From an uncultured Bacteroidota bacterium (lineage in GTDB: Bacteria; Bacteroidota; Bacteroidia; Chitinophagales; LD1): a DNA stretch of 64,000 nt. How positions within the stretch are numbered: the first letter of the stretch is position 1; each line of letters starts with the position of its first letter. The notes beneath the pieces were generated by a model, which worked only from the letters and a program-made list of their open reading frames with translations, had not been told where the DNA came from and made no database searches. Position numbers and translations under genes: made by a program. This document shows positions 52,575-61,750 of this stretch, piece after piece. The DNA is taken from NCBI GenBank assembly GCA_937894725.1, contig CALAYL010000094.1, positions 8,274 through 72,273 on the forward strand, in the 5' to 3' direction.

Positions 52575-53650
52575 TGAAAATTATAGACTGGTATATCTTC
52601 AAAAAGTACTTAACTACTTTTGTATTTATCATGGTGTTGCTCATTGCCATCACCATTGTTATTGATATTTCAGAAAAGATAGATACACTCTTAGATGGAG
52701 GCATTCCTCTTCGTGAAACCATTACGCAATACTACTTTGGGTTTATCCCGTTTATATCCTCTTTATTAGCTCCGTTTTTCATCTTGGTAGCAGTGATTTT
52801 CTTTACGTCACAGCTAGCTGATAGGTCGGAGATTATCGCTATACTCAATAGTGGCACTAGTTTTTACCGATTTTTAGTGCCGTATTTTTATGGTGCTACA
52901 TTTTTCTTTGTGTTGTTGTATTTAGGCAATCATTATGCCATCCCAAAAGCAAATAAAAAACGAATTGCTTTTGAGGATAAATACATCAATAAAGTATCCA
53001 ACAATGCGGCTTTTAATTTCCATAGGGCATTGCCTACTGGTGAGTTTATTTTTGTAGAAAGCTATAAGCCAGCCTTTGGTACAGCCTACCGTTTTTCACT
53101 TGAAAAATTTGATAAAGGTAGAATGACCTTAAAACTAAGGTGTGATAATCTCGCCTGGCAAAAGGAAACAGGCAAGTGGCAGCTGACCAACTATTATAGA
53201 CGAACATTGGTAGGAGAGCAATTTAAGCTAAGCAAAGGCGAGGTGTTGGATACTTTTTTGCCTTTTAAACCCGAGGATTTTACGTTTTTTTCGGATTCTA
53301 AGGAGATGATGACTACGCCTGAGTTAGATAATTATATGGCCGTGATGCGCAAAGCGGGAATGAGCAACCTGGAGTTTTTTGAGGTGGAAAGACATAGGCG
53401 TACATCTATTCCGTTTAGTATTTTTATCATGACCTTGATAGGTGTGAGTTTGGCTTCAAAGAAAGTGAGGGGCGGGTTAGGATGGCATATTGTTTTGGGA
53501 ATTGCGCTGAGTGCTACCTATGAGATTATTATGAAATTCTCGATTACATTTTCTACCAATGCCTCACTGCCAGCCATTTTGGGTGTTTGGATTCCGAATT
53601 TTATCTTTGGTGGTATTGCAATTTTCCTTTTGCTCAAAGCTCCTAAATAA
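52574..53650 (+). CDS. LptF/LptG family lipopolysaccharide export permease
   Basis: 358 residues beginning with a GTG at 52574 inside the tgt stop. Spans lie near residues 12-32, 55-80, 98-118 and in a C-terminal set of three (about 275-355), the YjgP/YjgQ layout with a periplasmic beta-jellyroll-like domain between. IIDWYIFKKYLTTFVFIMVL at the N-terminus is typical. With LptB it forms the inner-membrane complex that extracts LPS. A bidirectional terminator follows. Confidence 0.88.
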   Translation: MKIIDWYIFKKYLTTFVFIMVLLIAITIVIDISEKIDTLLDGGIPLRETITQYYFGFIPFISSLLAPFFILVAVIFFTSQLADRSEIIAILNSGTSFYRFLVPYFYGATFFFVLLYLGNHYAIPKANKKRIAFEDKYINKVSNNAAFNFHRALPTGEFIFVESYKPAFGTAYRFSLEKFDKGRMTLKLRCDNLAWQKETGKWQLTNYYRRTLVGEQFKLSKGEVLDTFLPFKPEDFTFFSDSKEMMTTPELDNYMAVMRKAGMSNLEFFEVERHRRTSIPFSIFIMTLIGVSLASKKVRGGLGWHIVLGIALSATYEIIMKFSITFSTNASLPAILGVWIPNFIFGGIAIFLLLKAPK

Positions 53651-53652
53651 AA

Positions 53653-53679
53653 AAATCCTCTCCCAACGGGAGAGGATTT
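53653..53679. terminator. Terminator between convergent lptG-like and T9SS cargo genes
   Basis: A 12-bp perfect stem (53653-53664 with 53668-53679) with loop AAC. On the minus strand it is followed by seven T, so it works best for the cargo gene; the plus-strand T run is short, but the two genes converge here. Confidence 0.85.
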
Positions 53680-53702
53680 GAAATTCGATTGGAGCAGTTT
53701 TT

Positions 53703-55790
53703 TTATTGATTCTTTGCTACTACAAGTTTCTTTGTGATTATTTTGCCATCTACATTCAATACCATATTATAGATACCATTTGATAGCTCCGAAGTATGGA
53801 TGATGTTTTCGTGTTCGCCAGCATCTTTAGTCATTTTAGTAGATTGGAAAACTACTTTTCCTGCGATATCCATCAACTTGATTTCCATTGTAGTTTCTTT
53901 AGTCAAATTGTAGTTTAACGTAGCAAACTCAGTAGCAGGGTTTGGATATATAGCAAAGCTATTCTCGTCTAAAGCTGTAGATTTGATACCTACTCCACCT
54001 TGCGATAGATCTGTAAGATTGTATGCTTGGATTACATATTTAGATTCAGGAAATCCAGCATCGTTAGCTTGTACCCAGGCTACTACACGTAGATTTGAAA
54101 AATTTTCAACACTATTTTCTGTAGCATGATTGATATAACTTGACGTTTGTCCATTGGCAGGCAATCGATAGTTTCCTACGAAAGTGAATGAGGTATCTAC
54201 ATCTACAGATACGTTTTTGGCCATATTACTCAATGGCATGCCATTTTGATTGCCGATCATTTTCTTCATGACATAATAGAATTCTGTTTCTCCGTTAGTT
54301 TTTTTGTTTTTAGTAGTGATAGTTTCTACAATAGCAATATGCAATTTAGCCGTAGTCAATGAAGATAAATCAGCTAATGGGGTATATCTAACTTTGATAC
54401 TCATTTTTTTATCGAAAGTATCCATACTGTATGTACCCAAAAGGCTCAAAAATGTTTGTTTAGAAGCGGCAGTAGTATAGTCACTTTCAGTAAAGTTGTT
54501 TGCATTTTGATTCCATCCGCCATCTATTTGCATAGAAGGAATAGAGTTGACTCCATAGTAGGCTCTTCTAGCTACACTTTCGGCAGTAGCATAAGGATCT
54601 CCTGTGCTTGGAAAGTTTTGTTGATACTTGATTTGTACATAGTCTTTGGCGTTTTTAGTATCCACTATGCTATGGAAATTTACGTTGCCTGGTTGACATG
54701 GAGGGCAAGTAGAGCTTGTCAAAACTTCAAACAAAGGCACCTTCTTTACTTTGTTGTTGTTGTCATATACATAAGTTCCCGTATTGAGGCTGTTGTTGCA
54801 GTCGCGTTGATCTACGTAAGTACCGTTGAGCATACCTATAGAGAGCGATATGCTATGTTTACCTTCAGTCGCTACCCAATTTGTAGGGTGGTAAAAATTG
54901 TATTGTGCACCAGGGGCAATGTTAAGACCTGTGATTGTTTGCGTTACAGGGGTGCCATTATCTATTTTATACGTAGCCTCCAAAGAAGTGATGGTAGCAC
55001 TACCATGGTTTTCTATAAGACCTCCAATAGGTACTGAACCTGCGGCAGTAGTGATTTGTGTGCTAATTTCCTTTAAATCTAGGTCATAGCTTATACCATC
55101 CCAATTGAATTTGAAGTTCTCCAAAGCTGAAATGTCGCTTCCGTCTTCATCGGCAAATACTATATTTGGGCTACCCGATGCCATTGCACCTACTGAGCCA
55201 TCAAAGTTTTCGCAACCTATAGTACCAGATGAAACCGCTGCTACGCCACTCCCTAAATATCGAGTCACGTCAAAATCGCCACACTCACTAATACGTAGAG
55301 CAAACCACATAAAATTCGAGCCAGCTACATTGCGGTGTGATACGGATTCCCAAACGATTACATGGTGTCTTTTAGGCGCAGTACCATAGGTAAATGTAAA
55401 CACATCATCAGCTTGACCTACAGGTCTAAGTTCTAAATTGTCCCAAAATGCATAAATCGCATTGTTTGGTCCTGCTGGATTGGGTAGTGCCGTGTTTAGT
55501 GTATCATTAGCTGTACTATCTACATTAAAAGTAATAAAGCCGCTAGTGCTTATTTTATATTTCGTTACAGCTTGTCCATAAAATTTCCAAGCAAATGGCA
55601 GGTTGATGTTGCCTGAAAATGCATTGTATTTTGTGCCACTGAGTACCGTAGGTACACCACCGCCAGACGCATCTTGGATTTGCGCATCATATTCTTCGTC
55701 TATTCCATATCCAGCATTGACGGTATAGTTTTGGGCGTTGGATAATAAGGCTATCGATACCCCAATAGCAAGGGTGAGAATTCTTTTCAT
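53703..55790 (-). CDS. Omp28-related secreted protein with CPPC thioredoxin-like motif and type A T9SS domain
   Basis: 695 residues from the ATG at 55790. Signal peptide (RILTLAIGVSIALLSNAQ), a roughly 210-residue beta-rich N-terminal domain, a CARDB-like domain (about 240-330), then an Omp28-type thioredoxin-fold region with CPPC at 362-365 (LTSSTCPPCQPGN) and a cis-Pro-like SIPSMQIDGG. A type A T9SS C-terminal domain ends the protein (FAIYPNPATEFATLNYN, ending GKIITKKLVVAKNQ). A surface redox or adhesion role is possible; CPPC suggests disulfide chemistry. Confidence 0.85.
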   Translation of the reverse strand: MKRILTLAIGVSIALLSNAQNYTVNAGYGIDEEYDAQIQDASGGGVPTVLSGTKYNAFSGNINLPFAWKFYGQAVTKYKISTSGFITFNVDSTANDTLNTALPNPAGPNNAIYAFWDNLELRPVGQADDVFTFTYGTAPKRHHVIVWESVSHRNVAGSNFMWFALRISECGDFDVTRYLGSGVAAVSSGTIGCENFDGSVGAMASGSPNIVFADEDGSDISALENFKFNWDGISYDLDLKEISTQITTAAGSVPIGGLIENHGSATITSLEATYKIDNGTPVTQTITGLNIAPGAQYNFYHPTNWVATEGKHSISLSIGMLNGTYVDQRDCNNSLNTGTYVYDNNNKVKKVPLFEVLTSSTCPPCQPGNVNFHSIVDTKNAKDYVQIKYQQNFPSTGDPYATAESVARRAYYGVNSIPSMQIDGGWNQNANNFTESDYTTAASKQTFLSLLGTYSMDTFDKKMSIKVRYTPLADLSSLTTAKLHIAIVETITTKNKKTNGETEFYYVMKKMIGNQNGMPLSNMAKNVSVDVDTSFTFVGNYRLPANGQTSSYINHATENSVENFSNLRVVAWVQANDAGFPESKYVIQAYNLTDLSQGGVGIKSTALDENSFAIYPNPATEFATLNYNLTKETTMEIKLMDIAGKVVFQSTKMTKDAGEHENIIHTSELSNGIYNMVLNVDGKIITKKLVVAKNQ

Positions 55791-55951
55791 AATATAGATT
55801 TGTTTTATAAGGTCTAAATGTAAAAACAATTCTCTTTTGTTTTTTTGATAATATACTGATAAAATAACCTAAAACATTAGTTGCACCGTTACGTATATCT
55901 TTATATAATCAATTTAAAGAAGTATTTTCGTAATAACAAAACAATTATCCA

Positions 55952-56671
55952 ATGAATAAACTACTACTATTTACTACGATTTTTATCATGGCTGTTTCTA
56001 CCACAAAAGTGAGTGCACAGCTTACTGCTACTCCCGCTAGTTCTATTACGTCAAATTTTGTGACTGTGAGAGATTCGGATGCTTTAGCATTGACAATCAA
56101 CCTGACAAACAATAGTACAAAACGCGATACGTTTCTTTGGAAATCTACGACCAATACGCTTTTGAGCCAGTGGGATGTATTTGAGATTTGCGATCCATAT
56201 GCTTGCCTTTCTACCAATCTACTTAATTATAAACATCAGTTTATTATGAATGCTAATGCTTCAGGTATTTTCAAAGTGGATATATATGCCAATTGCACAT
56301 CTGGCAATGGCGCTATTCAGTTTCTTGTTTGGAATAAATCAGATAGCGCAAATTCGGCTCAAACGCTTAGCTTTGGATATAATGTAGATGCAGCTAGCTG
56401 CACCAATGGAGTGAGCCAATTAGAAATAAATCAAATTAAATTTTATCCCAATCCTGTCAAAAATAGAATGATGTTACAAGGCTTAGATGCTATGGATGCA
56501 CCAAGTGTTCAAGTTTTTAATCTCATTGGAAGTAAGGTGATAGAAAAGAAATTTAAGTATAACGATGCAAAAGAACTTTCGTTAGATGGTGTTGACAAAG
56601 GTATTTATCTATTGAAAATATATAGCGGAGACCAATTACTCACTACCAAAAAATTCATGAAAGCAGATTAA
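55952..56671 (+). CDS. Small secreted protein with type A T9SS sorting domain
   Basis: 239 residues: signal peptide (LLLFTTIFIMAVSTTKVSA), an Ig-like beta domain of about 125 residues with four cysteines, and a type A C-terminal T9SS domain (IKFYPNPVKNRMML, closing GDQLLTTKKFMKAD). The passenger domain resembles no enzyme I know. It is transcribed divergently from the Omp28-like gene across 161 bases; both carry the same export signal. Confidence 0.8.
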   Translation: MNKLLLFTTIFIMAVSTTKVSAQLTATPASSITSNFVTVRDSDALALTINLTNNSTKRDTFLWKSTTNTLLSQWDVFEICDPYACLSTNLLNYKHQFIMNANASGIFKVDIYANCTSGNGAIQFLVWNKSDSANSAQTLSFGYNVDAASCTNGVSQLEINQIKFYPNPVKNRMMLQGLDAMDAPSVQVFNLIGSKVIEKKFKYNDAKELSLDGVDKGIYLLKIYSGDQLLTTKKFMKAD

Positions 56672-56679
56672 GTTTTTGC

Positions 56680-57552
56680 TTATATGATTTTATAATTGCG
56701 AAACTCACCTAACACATGGCCGGTGAGTTTTTCTATTATACGCTTTAGCTTATATTTTAGCTTAGTTTTCCGTTTTGATAAATCAAAGTTGAAGTCCCAG
56801 TTTTGCGTAGCTATGCGCTCTTTCATTACGGCTGGGTGAGTGCCTTTATATTCGCTCAACCATTGTATCTGATTGTAGTCCCATTCAGTAGCTTGTACTA
56901 CTTTTTCTTCTATCCATTGGTCATCATGCCATAGTCGTTGAAATTGCGTTTGTTTTTCCTGCATCACCTTGGGAGGGCGAACCCATCCATAGTGGTATAT
57001 GGTAGCATCGATGGGTTTTACCCGAAGTTTTTCATTCTCATTCTTTCTAAATCCCAGTGCATCGCCATACGAGTAAATCTGTTTGTTGTTTTTGATAATG
57101 CGTACTTCCCGCCTTACCCAATCGTATGAATCGGCTACATAATAATAAGCTCCATAAAATGACAAAAAATTAAATAGCAATCCATCTACAGATGGGTCAG
57201 CCTGGTATCGTTGCATTGCCTCTTTTATCACTCCAAAATCCTTTTCGTGAATTACTTCATCTCCTTGTAGATAAAAACACCAATCAGCATCACCGCCTAT
57301 TGCCTGAAAGGCTTTGTCTGTTTCGAGCGCAAGTACTCTTCCACCTTCACGTTGACTATCGTCCCAGATAGTTTCTACAATTTTTATTTTATCGGGATCT
57401 ATACTTTTTATTAAAGCCAAAGTTTCATCTTCCGATTGCCCTACGGCTATTACAAAGTCATCGACCAAAGGCAATATAGAGCGAATCGCTTGTGCCACGG
57501 GGTAGTCGTATTTTATCGCATTGCGGATAAATGTAAATCCTGTTACTTTCAT
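56680..57552 (-). CDS. Glycosyltransferase-like protein (GT2 fold)
   Basis: 290 residues, soluble. The N-terminal TGFTFIRNAIKYDYPVAQAI and VDDFVIAVGQSEDETL, with CFYLQGDEVIHE in the middle, follow the GT2 pattern of a nucleotide-binding fold with an acidic metal site; the second half has unusually many aromatic residues. It is related to hypothetical glycosyltransferases in Bacteroidota; the acceptor is unknown. Its ATG overlaps the ppx stop (ATGA), so it belongs to the polyphosphate cluster by position. Confidence 0.75.
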   Translation of the reverse strand: MKVTGFTFIRNAIKYDYPVAQAIRSILPLVDDFVIAVGQSEDETLALIKSIDPDKIKIVETIWDDSQREGGRVLALETDKAFQAIGGDADWCFYLQGDEVIHEKDFGVIKEAMQRYQADPSVDGLLFNFLSFYGAYYYVADSYDWVRREVRIIKNNKQIYSYGDALGFRKNENEKLRVKPIDATIYHYGWVRPPKVMQEKQTQFQRLWHDDQWIEEKVVQATEWDYNQIQWLSEYKGTHPAVMKERIATQNWDFNFDLSKRKTKLKYKLKRIIEKLTGHVLGEFRNYKII

Positions 57553-58568
57553 TCTTCTAGTGTGCTTATCTTGCCTAATTTATATTCTGCATATACTTCA
57601 CGTATCATACCATCGGAGAGACCGATTTTAGGAATGTAAATTTTAGTTGCGCCAGCCCATTTCATAATGTTCAAAAAAATCTCTCCAGCAGGTACTATCA
57701 CATCGGCTCTATCTGGATTTAAATCAAACCGACTCATACGCTCCTGTAGGCTTAGTGGTCTCAAATCGGTTATGATTTGCTCTAAGGTACTTACAGGCAT
57801 AGATTTGCCCAGTTTTAGTTGTGCTAATTTGGCTATGCGATTGATATTGCCTCCCGAGCCTACTATCGAAAAGTTATTCAATTTTGTCGTGCTTTTTTTG
57901 AGCCATTCGCGCATGTCTTTCCACGTTTCTTTAGCTACCAAACCATTCAATATTCGAATAGTACCTATGTCAAACGATTTTACACTTACTACCTCACCTT
58001 TGCTAAAAATAGTCATCTCTGTACTGCCTCCGCCTACATCAATAAAAATGCAATTTTCCTTCAATTTTGAAGCAAAACTCTGCTGGCTTGAAAATATCAT
58101 CCCTGCCTCGGCAGCGCCACTTATCACGGCTATTTTTATCCCCGCCTCTTGCTCAATATGTCTTACCACATCATCTCCATTTTGTGCTTCGCGCATAGCA
58201 GAGGTAGCCGCTCCTTTGTAGTGTAGTACGTCATTTGCCCGCATTAGATGCTTAAATCCTTTCATGGCATCTACCAATCGTTTGATGCTCGCTTCTGGTA
58301 TTTTGTGGTCAGTAAATGCAAAGCTACCTAGGCGGATAGGCACACGAACGAGTGAGTTTTTTTTAAACATCACTTCTTTTTCTGTTTCCATCACATGTTC
58401 GATCAGAAGTCGTATCGAGTTTGATCCTATGTCTATGGCCGCAAATTTTTTTATATCCAAGGGAGGTGTTTTTTTTAAAAATACATTTTGCGTAGCGAAA
58501 AAATAAACGACTAATAAAAGTGTTGAAAAATTAGCTGTTATTCTGAAAGTAAAAATTTCATTTTCCAA
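57549..58568 (-). CDS. Ppx/GppA exopolyphosphatase family protein
   Basis: 339 residues from the ATG at 58568. The ASKHA fold is clear from AAIDIGSNSIRLLIE, YKGAATSAMREA and FIDVGGGSTEM; C-terminal helical domain III/IV of long Ppx proteins is absent, as in short Bacteroidota forms. The family removes phosphate from polyphosphate or pppGpp. The first 36 residues are a hydrophobic extension not seen in the fold; a TTG at 58460 gives a start directly before the fold and may be the true one. The upstream gene overlaps by 31 bases. Confidence 0.85.
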   Translation of the reverse strand: MENEIFTFRITANFSTLLLVVYFFATQNVFLKKTPPLDIKKFAAIDIGSNSIRLLIEHVMETEKEVMFKKNSLVRVPIRLGSFAFTDHKIPEASIKRLVDAMKGFKHLMRANDVLHYKGAATSAMREAQNGDDVVRHIEQEAGIKIAVISGAAEAGMIFSSQQSFASKLKENCIFIDVGGGSTEMTIFSKGEVVSVKSFDIGTIRILNGLVAKETWKDMREWLKKSTTKLNNFSIVGSGGNINRIAKLAQLKLGKSMPVSTLEQIITDLRPLSLQERMSRFDLNPDRADVIVPAGEIFLNIMKWAGATKIYIPKIGLSDGMIREVYAEYKLGKISTLEE

Positions 58569-59383
58569 TTGCTCGACTCAAACATTTTTTCCATTTCTAC
58601 GGTCATCATGGGGGTACTTTGTTGCTGTTCATCCTCTACAGGCTCTATGGGGGTATTGTTCATCATCATACCATTATTTGCTTGATTGCCGGGCACACTA
58701 TTCATCACACTGGGTTGATTCATCGAGCTATTCGCTACATTGTTTCGGCCAGATAGTCCACTTGTATTTATTTTAGATACATCAGGCGCTTTGCTTGGGG
58801 CATTTATCTGAAATTCCACAAGCCAAGGTTTGTTGCTTTTTTGTGTTTGTATTTTATCCATAGCAATCTTCCATTCGCATATCAATCCTCCTACGCTATC
58901 AAAATCGAAAGCCATAGTTACGCCATTCGTTGCATTTAAAGGATATTCTCCGTCATCCAGTCCTACTGCCCCTTTTATAAGATAGCTCGAAAGGTCTTGC
59001 TTGGCACTAAGCATAAGTTGATTTCGGCTCACATACGAAAGCTCGTCTGCTTTTTTATTCCCTTTTTTACTAGCCGGAAAAAAGAGTTCAAAGGCTGATT
59101 TTTTCTTGCCATTAGTATCTATCTTTAGTGCAATACCATAACGCATTATTTTAGTGATAGTACTTCGTTCGTCAGATCTAAAACAGAAGTAGAGATTTTT
59201 ATCATCATTAGACATGTTATATAAAAGACGAGAATTATATTCTGTAAATCGATACAGTTCTGGCCAATCGTTATCTCGCCCATCTATCACGATTGGCGTT
59301 TTTTGCGTGCTTGCCGTAGTCACAGATTGGGCACTTATACTACTACATAGCAAAATCAAATTTAAAAAAAGCAAGTACCGCAT
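58538..59383 (-). CDS. Secreted CBM9-like domain protein of the polyphosphate cluster
   Basis: 281 residues with a signal peptide (YLLFLNLILLCSSISAQ). IVIDGRDNDWPELYRF and the following strands with NLYFCFRSDE resemble CBM9/DOMON-type beta sandwiches. The last 80 residues are low-complexity and Met/Asn/Gln-rich. Ligand unknown. It lies between ppk1 and ppx in one direction, so it is probably co-transcribed with them. Confidence 0.7.
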   Translation of the reverse strand: MRYLLFLNLILLCSSISAQSVTTASTQKTPIVIDGRDNDWPELYRFTEYNSRLLYNMSNDDKNLYFCFRSDERSTITKIMRYGIALKIDTNGKKKSAFELFFPASKKGNKKADELSYVSRNQLMLSAKQDLSSYLIKGAVGLDDGEYPLNATNGVTMAFDFDSVGGLICEWKIAMDKIQTQKSNKPWLVEFQINAPSKAPDVSKINTSGLSGRNNVANSSMNQPSVMNSVPGNQANNGMMMNNTPIEPVEDEQQQSTPMMTVEMEKMFESSNWKMKFLLSE

Positions 59384-59467
59384 TTGTTTGTTTTTATCAA
59401 AAGTAAAATAATACAGCGGAGATAAGTCGCTGTTTTAATTTTTTTCTAAAATCTAGAAGTTTTATCC

Positions 59468-61513
59468 TCATGAATAAGCGCGTATAATTTCCGCTATTTT
59501 CTCTTGGCTTCTAAAAGGGGGGGCATTGGTATTGCGTCTTTGATTGTCGAGCTTATAGTCTAAGATTCTGGCCTTTACATTTGCCTTCCATTGTGCATTC
59601 AAAAAATCATTTATCTGAGCACGTGTTTGAGGGTCTTCAATAGGGCAACTCACCTCTAATCGTACATCTAGGTTGCGTGGCATAAAGTCGGCAGAAGAAA
59701 TATAGTACAGGGGCTTCCCTCCATTTTCAAAAACAAAAATTCGGGAGTGTTCTAAAAATCTATCGATGATACTGATTACTTCAATGTTGTCGCTAAGTCC
59801 TTTTACTCCCGCTTTGAGTCGGCATATACCTCTTATTATAAGTCGACATTTTACTCCCGCTTTGCTAGCAGCGTATAGTCTGCTGATGATCTCTTCATCC
59901 ACAAGGCTGTTCATTTTAAGTAAAATACCTGTACTTGTTTTTTTCTTTTTAGCCAATTTGATTTCATTATTTATCAAGGCGATAAATCGCTTTCTAGTAT
60001 CAAATGGAGATAAGATTAACTTATGTGTGACTGGCTTTTGTATTGGATTTCGAATGAATGTGAATATGTTTTTGATATCAGTGGTCAATAGTTTATTTGC
60101 CGTAAAAAGCGCATGATCACTATAGGTGTGGGCAGTATCTTCATTGTAATTGCCTGTGCTGATATTGGCATATAATCGTTTTTTGCCAGCTTTTATTCTT
60201 TCTATCAAACAGAGTTTAGAATGAATTTTTAATCCAGGTATGCCATAAATCACTTCTACGCCCTCCTCTTCTAATATCTTGCCCCACGCTATATTTGCCT
60301 CTTCGTCAAATCGGGCTTGTAGTTCGATTACTACAGTTACTTTCTTGCCATTTCGTGCTGCACTGATAAGGGCATTGATTACCCTCGATTTTTTTGCGGC
60401 TCTATACAGGGTGAGTTGAATGGATTTGACTTGTTTGTCGATAGCGGCTTCTCTCAAAAAATCAATAAAGTGCGAAAATGTTTGATATGGATATTGAACG
60501 AGAATATCCTTTTTTTGCAGCACATCAAACAATCGCTTATTGCCCGATACACTGGGGTGATAGACCTCTTGAAAGCTAGGGTAGGTGAGGGCTGAATTTC
60601 CCAGATTTGGGAATTTCATAAAGTCTTTAAAATTGTGGTATCGACCGCCTGGCATGAGATTATCCGTTTTCTTAATTTTCATTTTATCGAGCAGATAATG
60701 GAGTAAATCTATTGGCATATCTTTATCATATACTAGTCGAACGGGTGCCCCTTTTTGTCTGTTTTTTACGGATTTATATAGCTTATCAATAAAACTTTGT
60801 GTCACATCATTATCGAGGTCTAGTTCTGCATCGCGGGTCATTTTTATTGTATAGGCTTCGGAAAATTCATAGCCAAAACTTGCGAAAATGGATTGGAGAT
60901 TGTGGCGTATCAAATCGTCTAAGAGTATGATGTATTGCCGTTTTCCACTCGATGGTATGCGGATAAACCTTCCTGTTGTTTCGGTTGGCAATTCGAGCAG
61001 TGCAAACTCTTTAGTCGTGTTTTTAGAAGAGAAAAGTTTGATAGCAAAATAGATACTCTTATCTCTTAGGTATGGAAATGTTTTGACCTGATCGAGCATC
61101 AAAGGAACTAGCGATGGACGAACGTGTTCTTTAAAATAATTTTCTGCAAACTTCTTTTGCGCAACAGACAATTGCTTTTCGTTGATTAAAAACACTTGAT
61201 TTTTTCTCAACTGTTTTAAAATGTCATCATAGGCTTTTTCAAACTCGCGCTGCTGTGCTATTACTTTGAGCTGCATTTCTTCGAGTAGTTCTTTCGGTTT
61301 TATGTAAGTGTCTTTGCGCTTTACTTTCAATCCCACCATACGCTGTACTGTGGCCACTCTTACTCTAAAAAACTCATCTAAATTATTTGAAAAAATGCCT
61401 AAAAAACGCAGTCTATCTATAGCCGGTACTGAAGGGTCTGCTGCTTCTTGGAGCACCCGTGCGTTAAACGCTAGCCAACTGATTTCTCGATTGAGGTAAA
61501 TATTCTTTTCCAT
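59468..61513 (-). CDS. ppk1: Polyphosphate kinase 1
   Basis: 681 residues, complete PPK1: N-terminal helical domain (YLNREISWLAFNARVLQEA), head domain, and two phospholipase-D-like C domains. The autophosphorylated His is H431 in GLKIHSKLCLIE; RLYANISTGNYNEDTAHTY is the ATP-binding neighbour. It makes polyphosphate from ATP. A hairpin at 59413-59433 follows, but its T run lies on the other strand. A small lipoprotein gene lies upstream, and a CBM9-like protein and ppx downstream. Confidence 0.97.
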   Translation of the reverse strand: MEKNIYLNREISWLAFNARVLQEAADPSVPAIDRLRFLGIFSNNLDEFFRVRVATVQRMVGLKVKRKDTYIKPKELLEEMQLKVIAQQREFEKAYDDILKQLRKNQVFLINEKQLSVAQKKFAENYFKEHVRPSLVPLMLDQVKTFPYLRDKSIYFAIKLFSSKNTTKEFALLELPTETTGRFIRIPSSGKRQYIILLDDLIRHNLQSIFASFGYEFSEAYTIKMTRDAELDLDNDVTQSFIDKLYKSVKNRQKGAPVRLVYDKDMPIDLLHYLLDKMKIKKTDNLMPGGRYHNFKDFMKFPNLGNSALTYPSFQEVYHPSVSGNKRLFDVLQKKDILVQYPYQTFSHFIDFLREAAIDKQVKSIQLTLYRAAKKSRVINALISAARNGKKVTVVIELQARFDEEANIAWGKILEEEGVEVIYGIPGLKIHSKLCLIERIKAGKKRLYANISTGNYNEDTAHTYSDHALFTANKLLTTDIKNIFTFIRNPIQKPVTHKLILSPFDTRKRFIALINNEIKLAKKKKTSTGILLKMNSLVDEEIISRLYAASKAGVKCRLIIRGICRLKAGVKGLSDNIEVISIIDRFLEHSRIFVFENGGKPLYYISSADFMPRNLDVRLEVSCPIEDPQTRAQINDFLNAQWKANVKARILDYKLDNQRRNTNAPPFRSQEKIAEIIRAYS

Positions 61514-61568
61514 TACTCAAATATACCCTATGTAATCGAGTCTCCAATGTATTAACAATAAATTAATC

Positions 61569-61703
61569 CTACATCCATATCCCGTTTGAAAGACGGTGTT
61601 TAGTCCTGCCTCGGCAATCTTTTTTTGTAGCACAGCTGCTCACCAATAGGCAAAGCAATAAAAATAGGCTGATCAATTGATTTGTTTTTTTGTTGAAACT
61701 CAT
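61569..61703 (-). CDS. Small lipoprotein (44 residues)
   Basis: A reading frame from ATG (61703) to TAG (61569-61571). The hydrophobic stretch LISLFLLLCLLVSSC ends in a lipobox with Cys24, followed by a short polar mature part (ATKKDCRGRTKHRLSNGIWM) of 20 residues with a second Cys at 30. Signal-peptide structure with Lys-rich n-region, lipobox and basic mature tail are all in place, so it is probably expressed. It lies 55 bases upstream of ppk1 in the same direction. I know no function; a role beside PPK1 is only suggested by position. Confidence 0.65.
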   Translation of the reverse strand: MSFNKKTNQLISLFLLLCLLVSSCATKKDCRGRTKHRLSNGIWM

Positions 61704-61750
61704 AAATGGTATATTAGGCTCGGAATTTTAAATTTACAAAAAATAATATC

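Noticed and set aside
54456..55037. 193-residue frame opposite the Omp28-like gene
   Set aside because: No coherent domain or signal; the minus-strand gene has clear domains through the same bases.
59413..59433. Terminator after ppk1
   Set aside because: The 6-bp stem exists, but the T run follows on the plus strand, where no gene ends; on the ppk1 strand the tail is weak.
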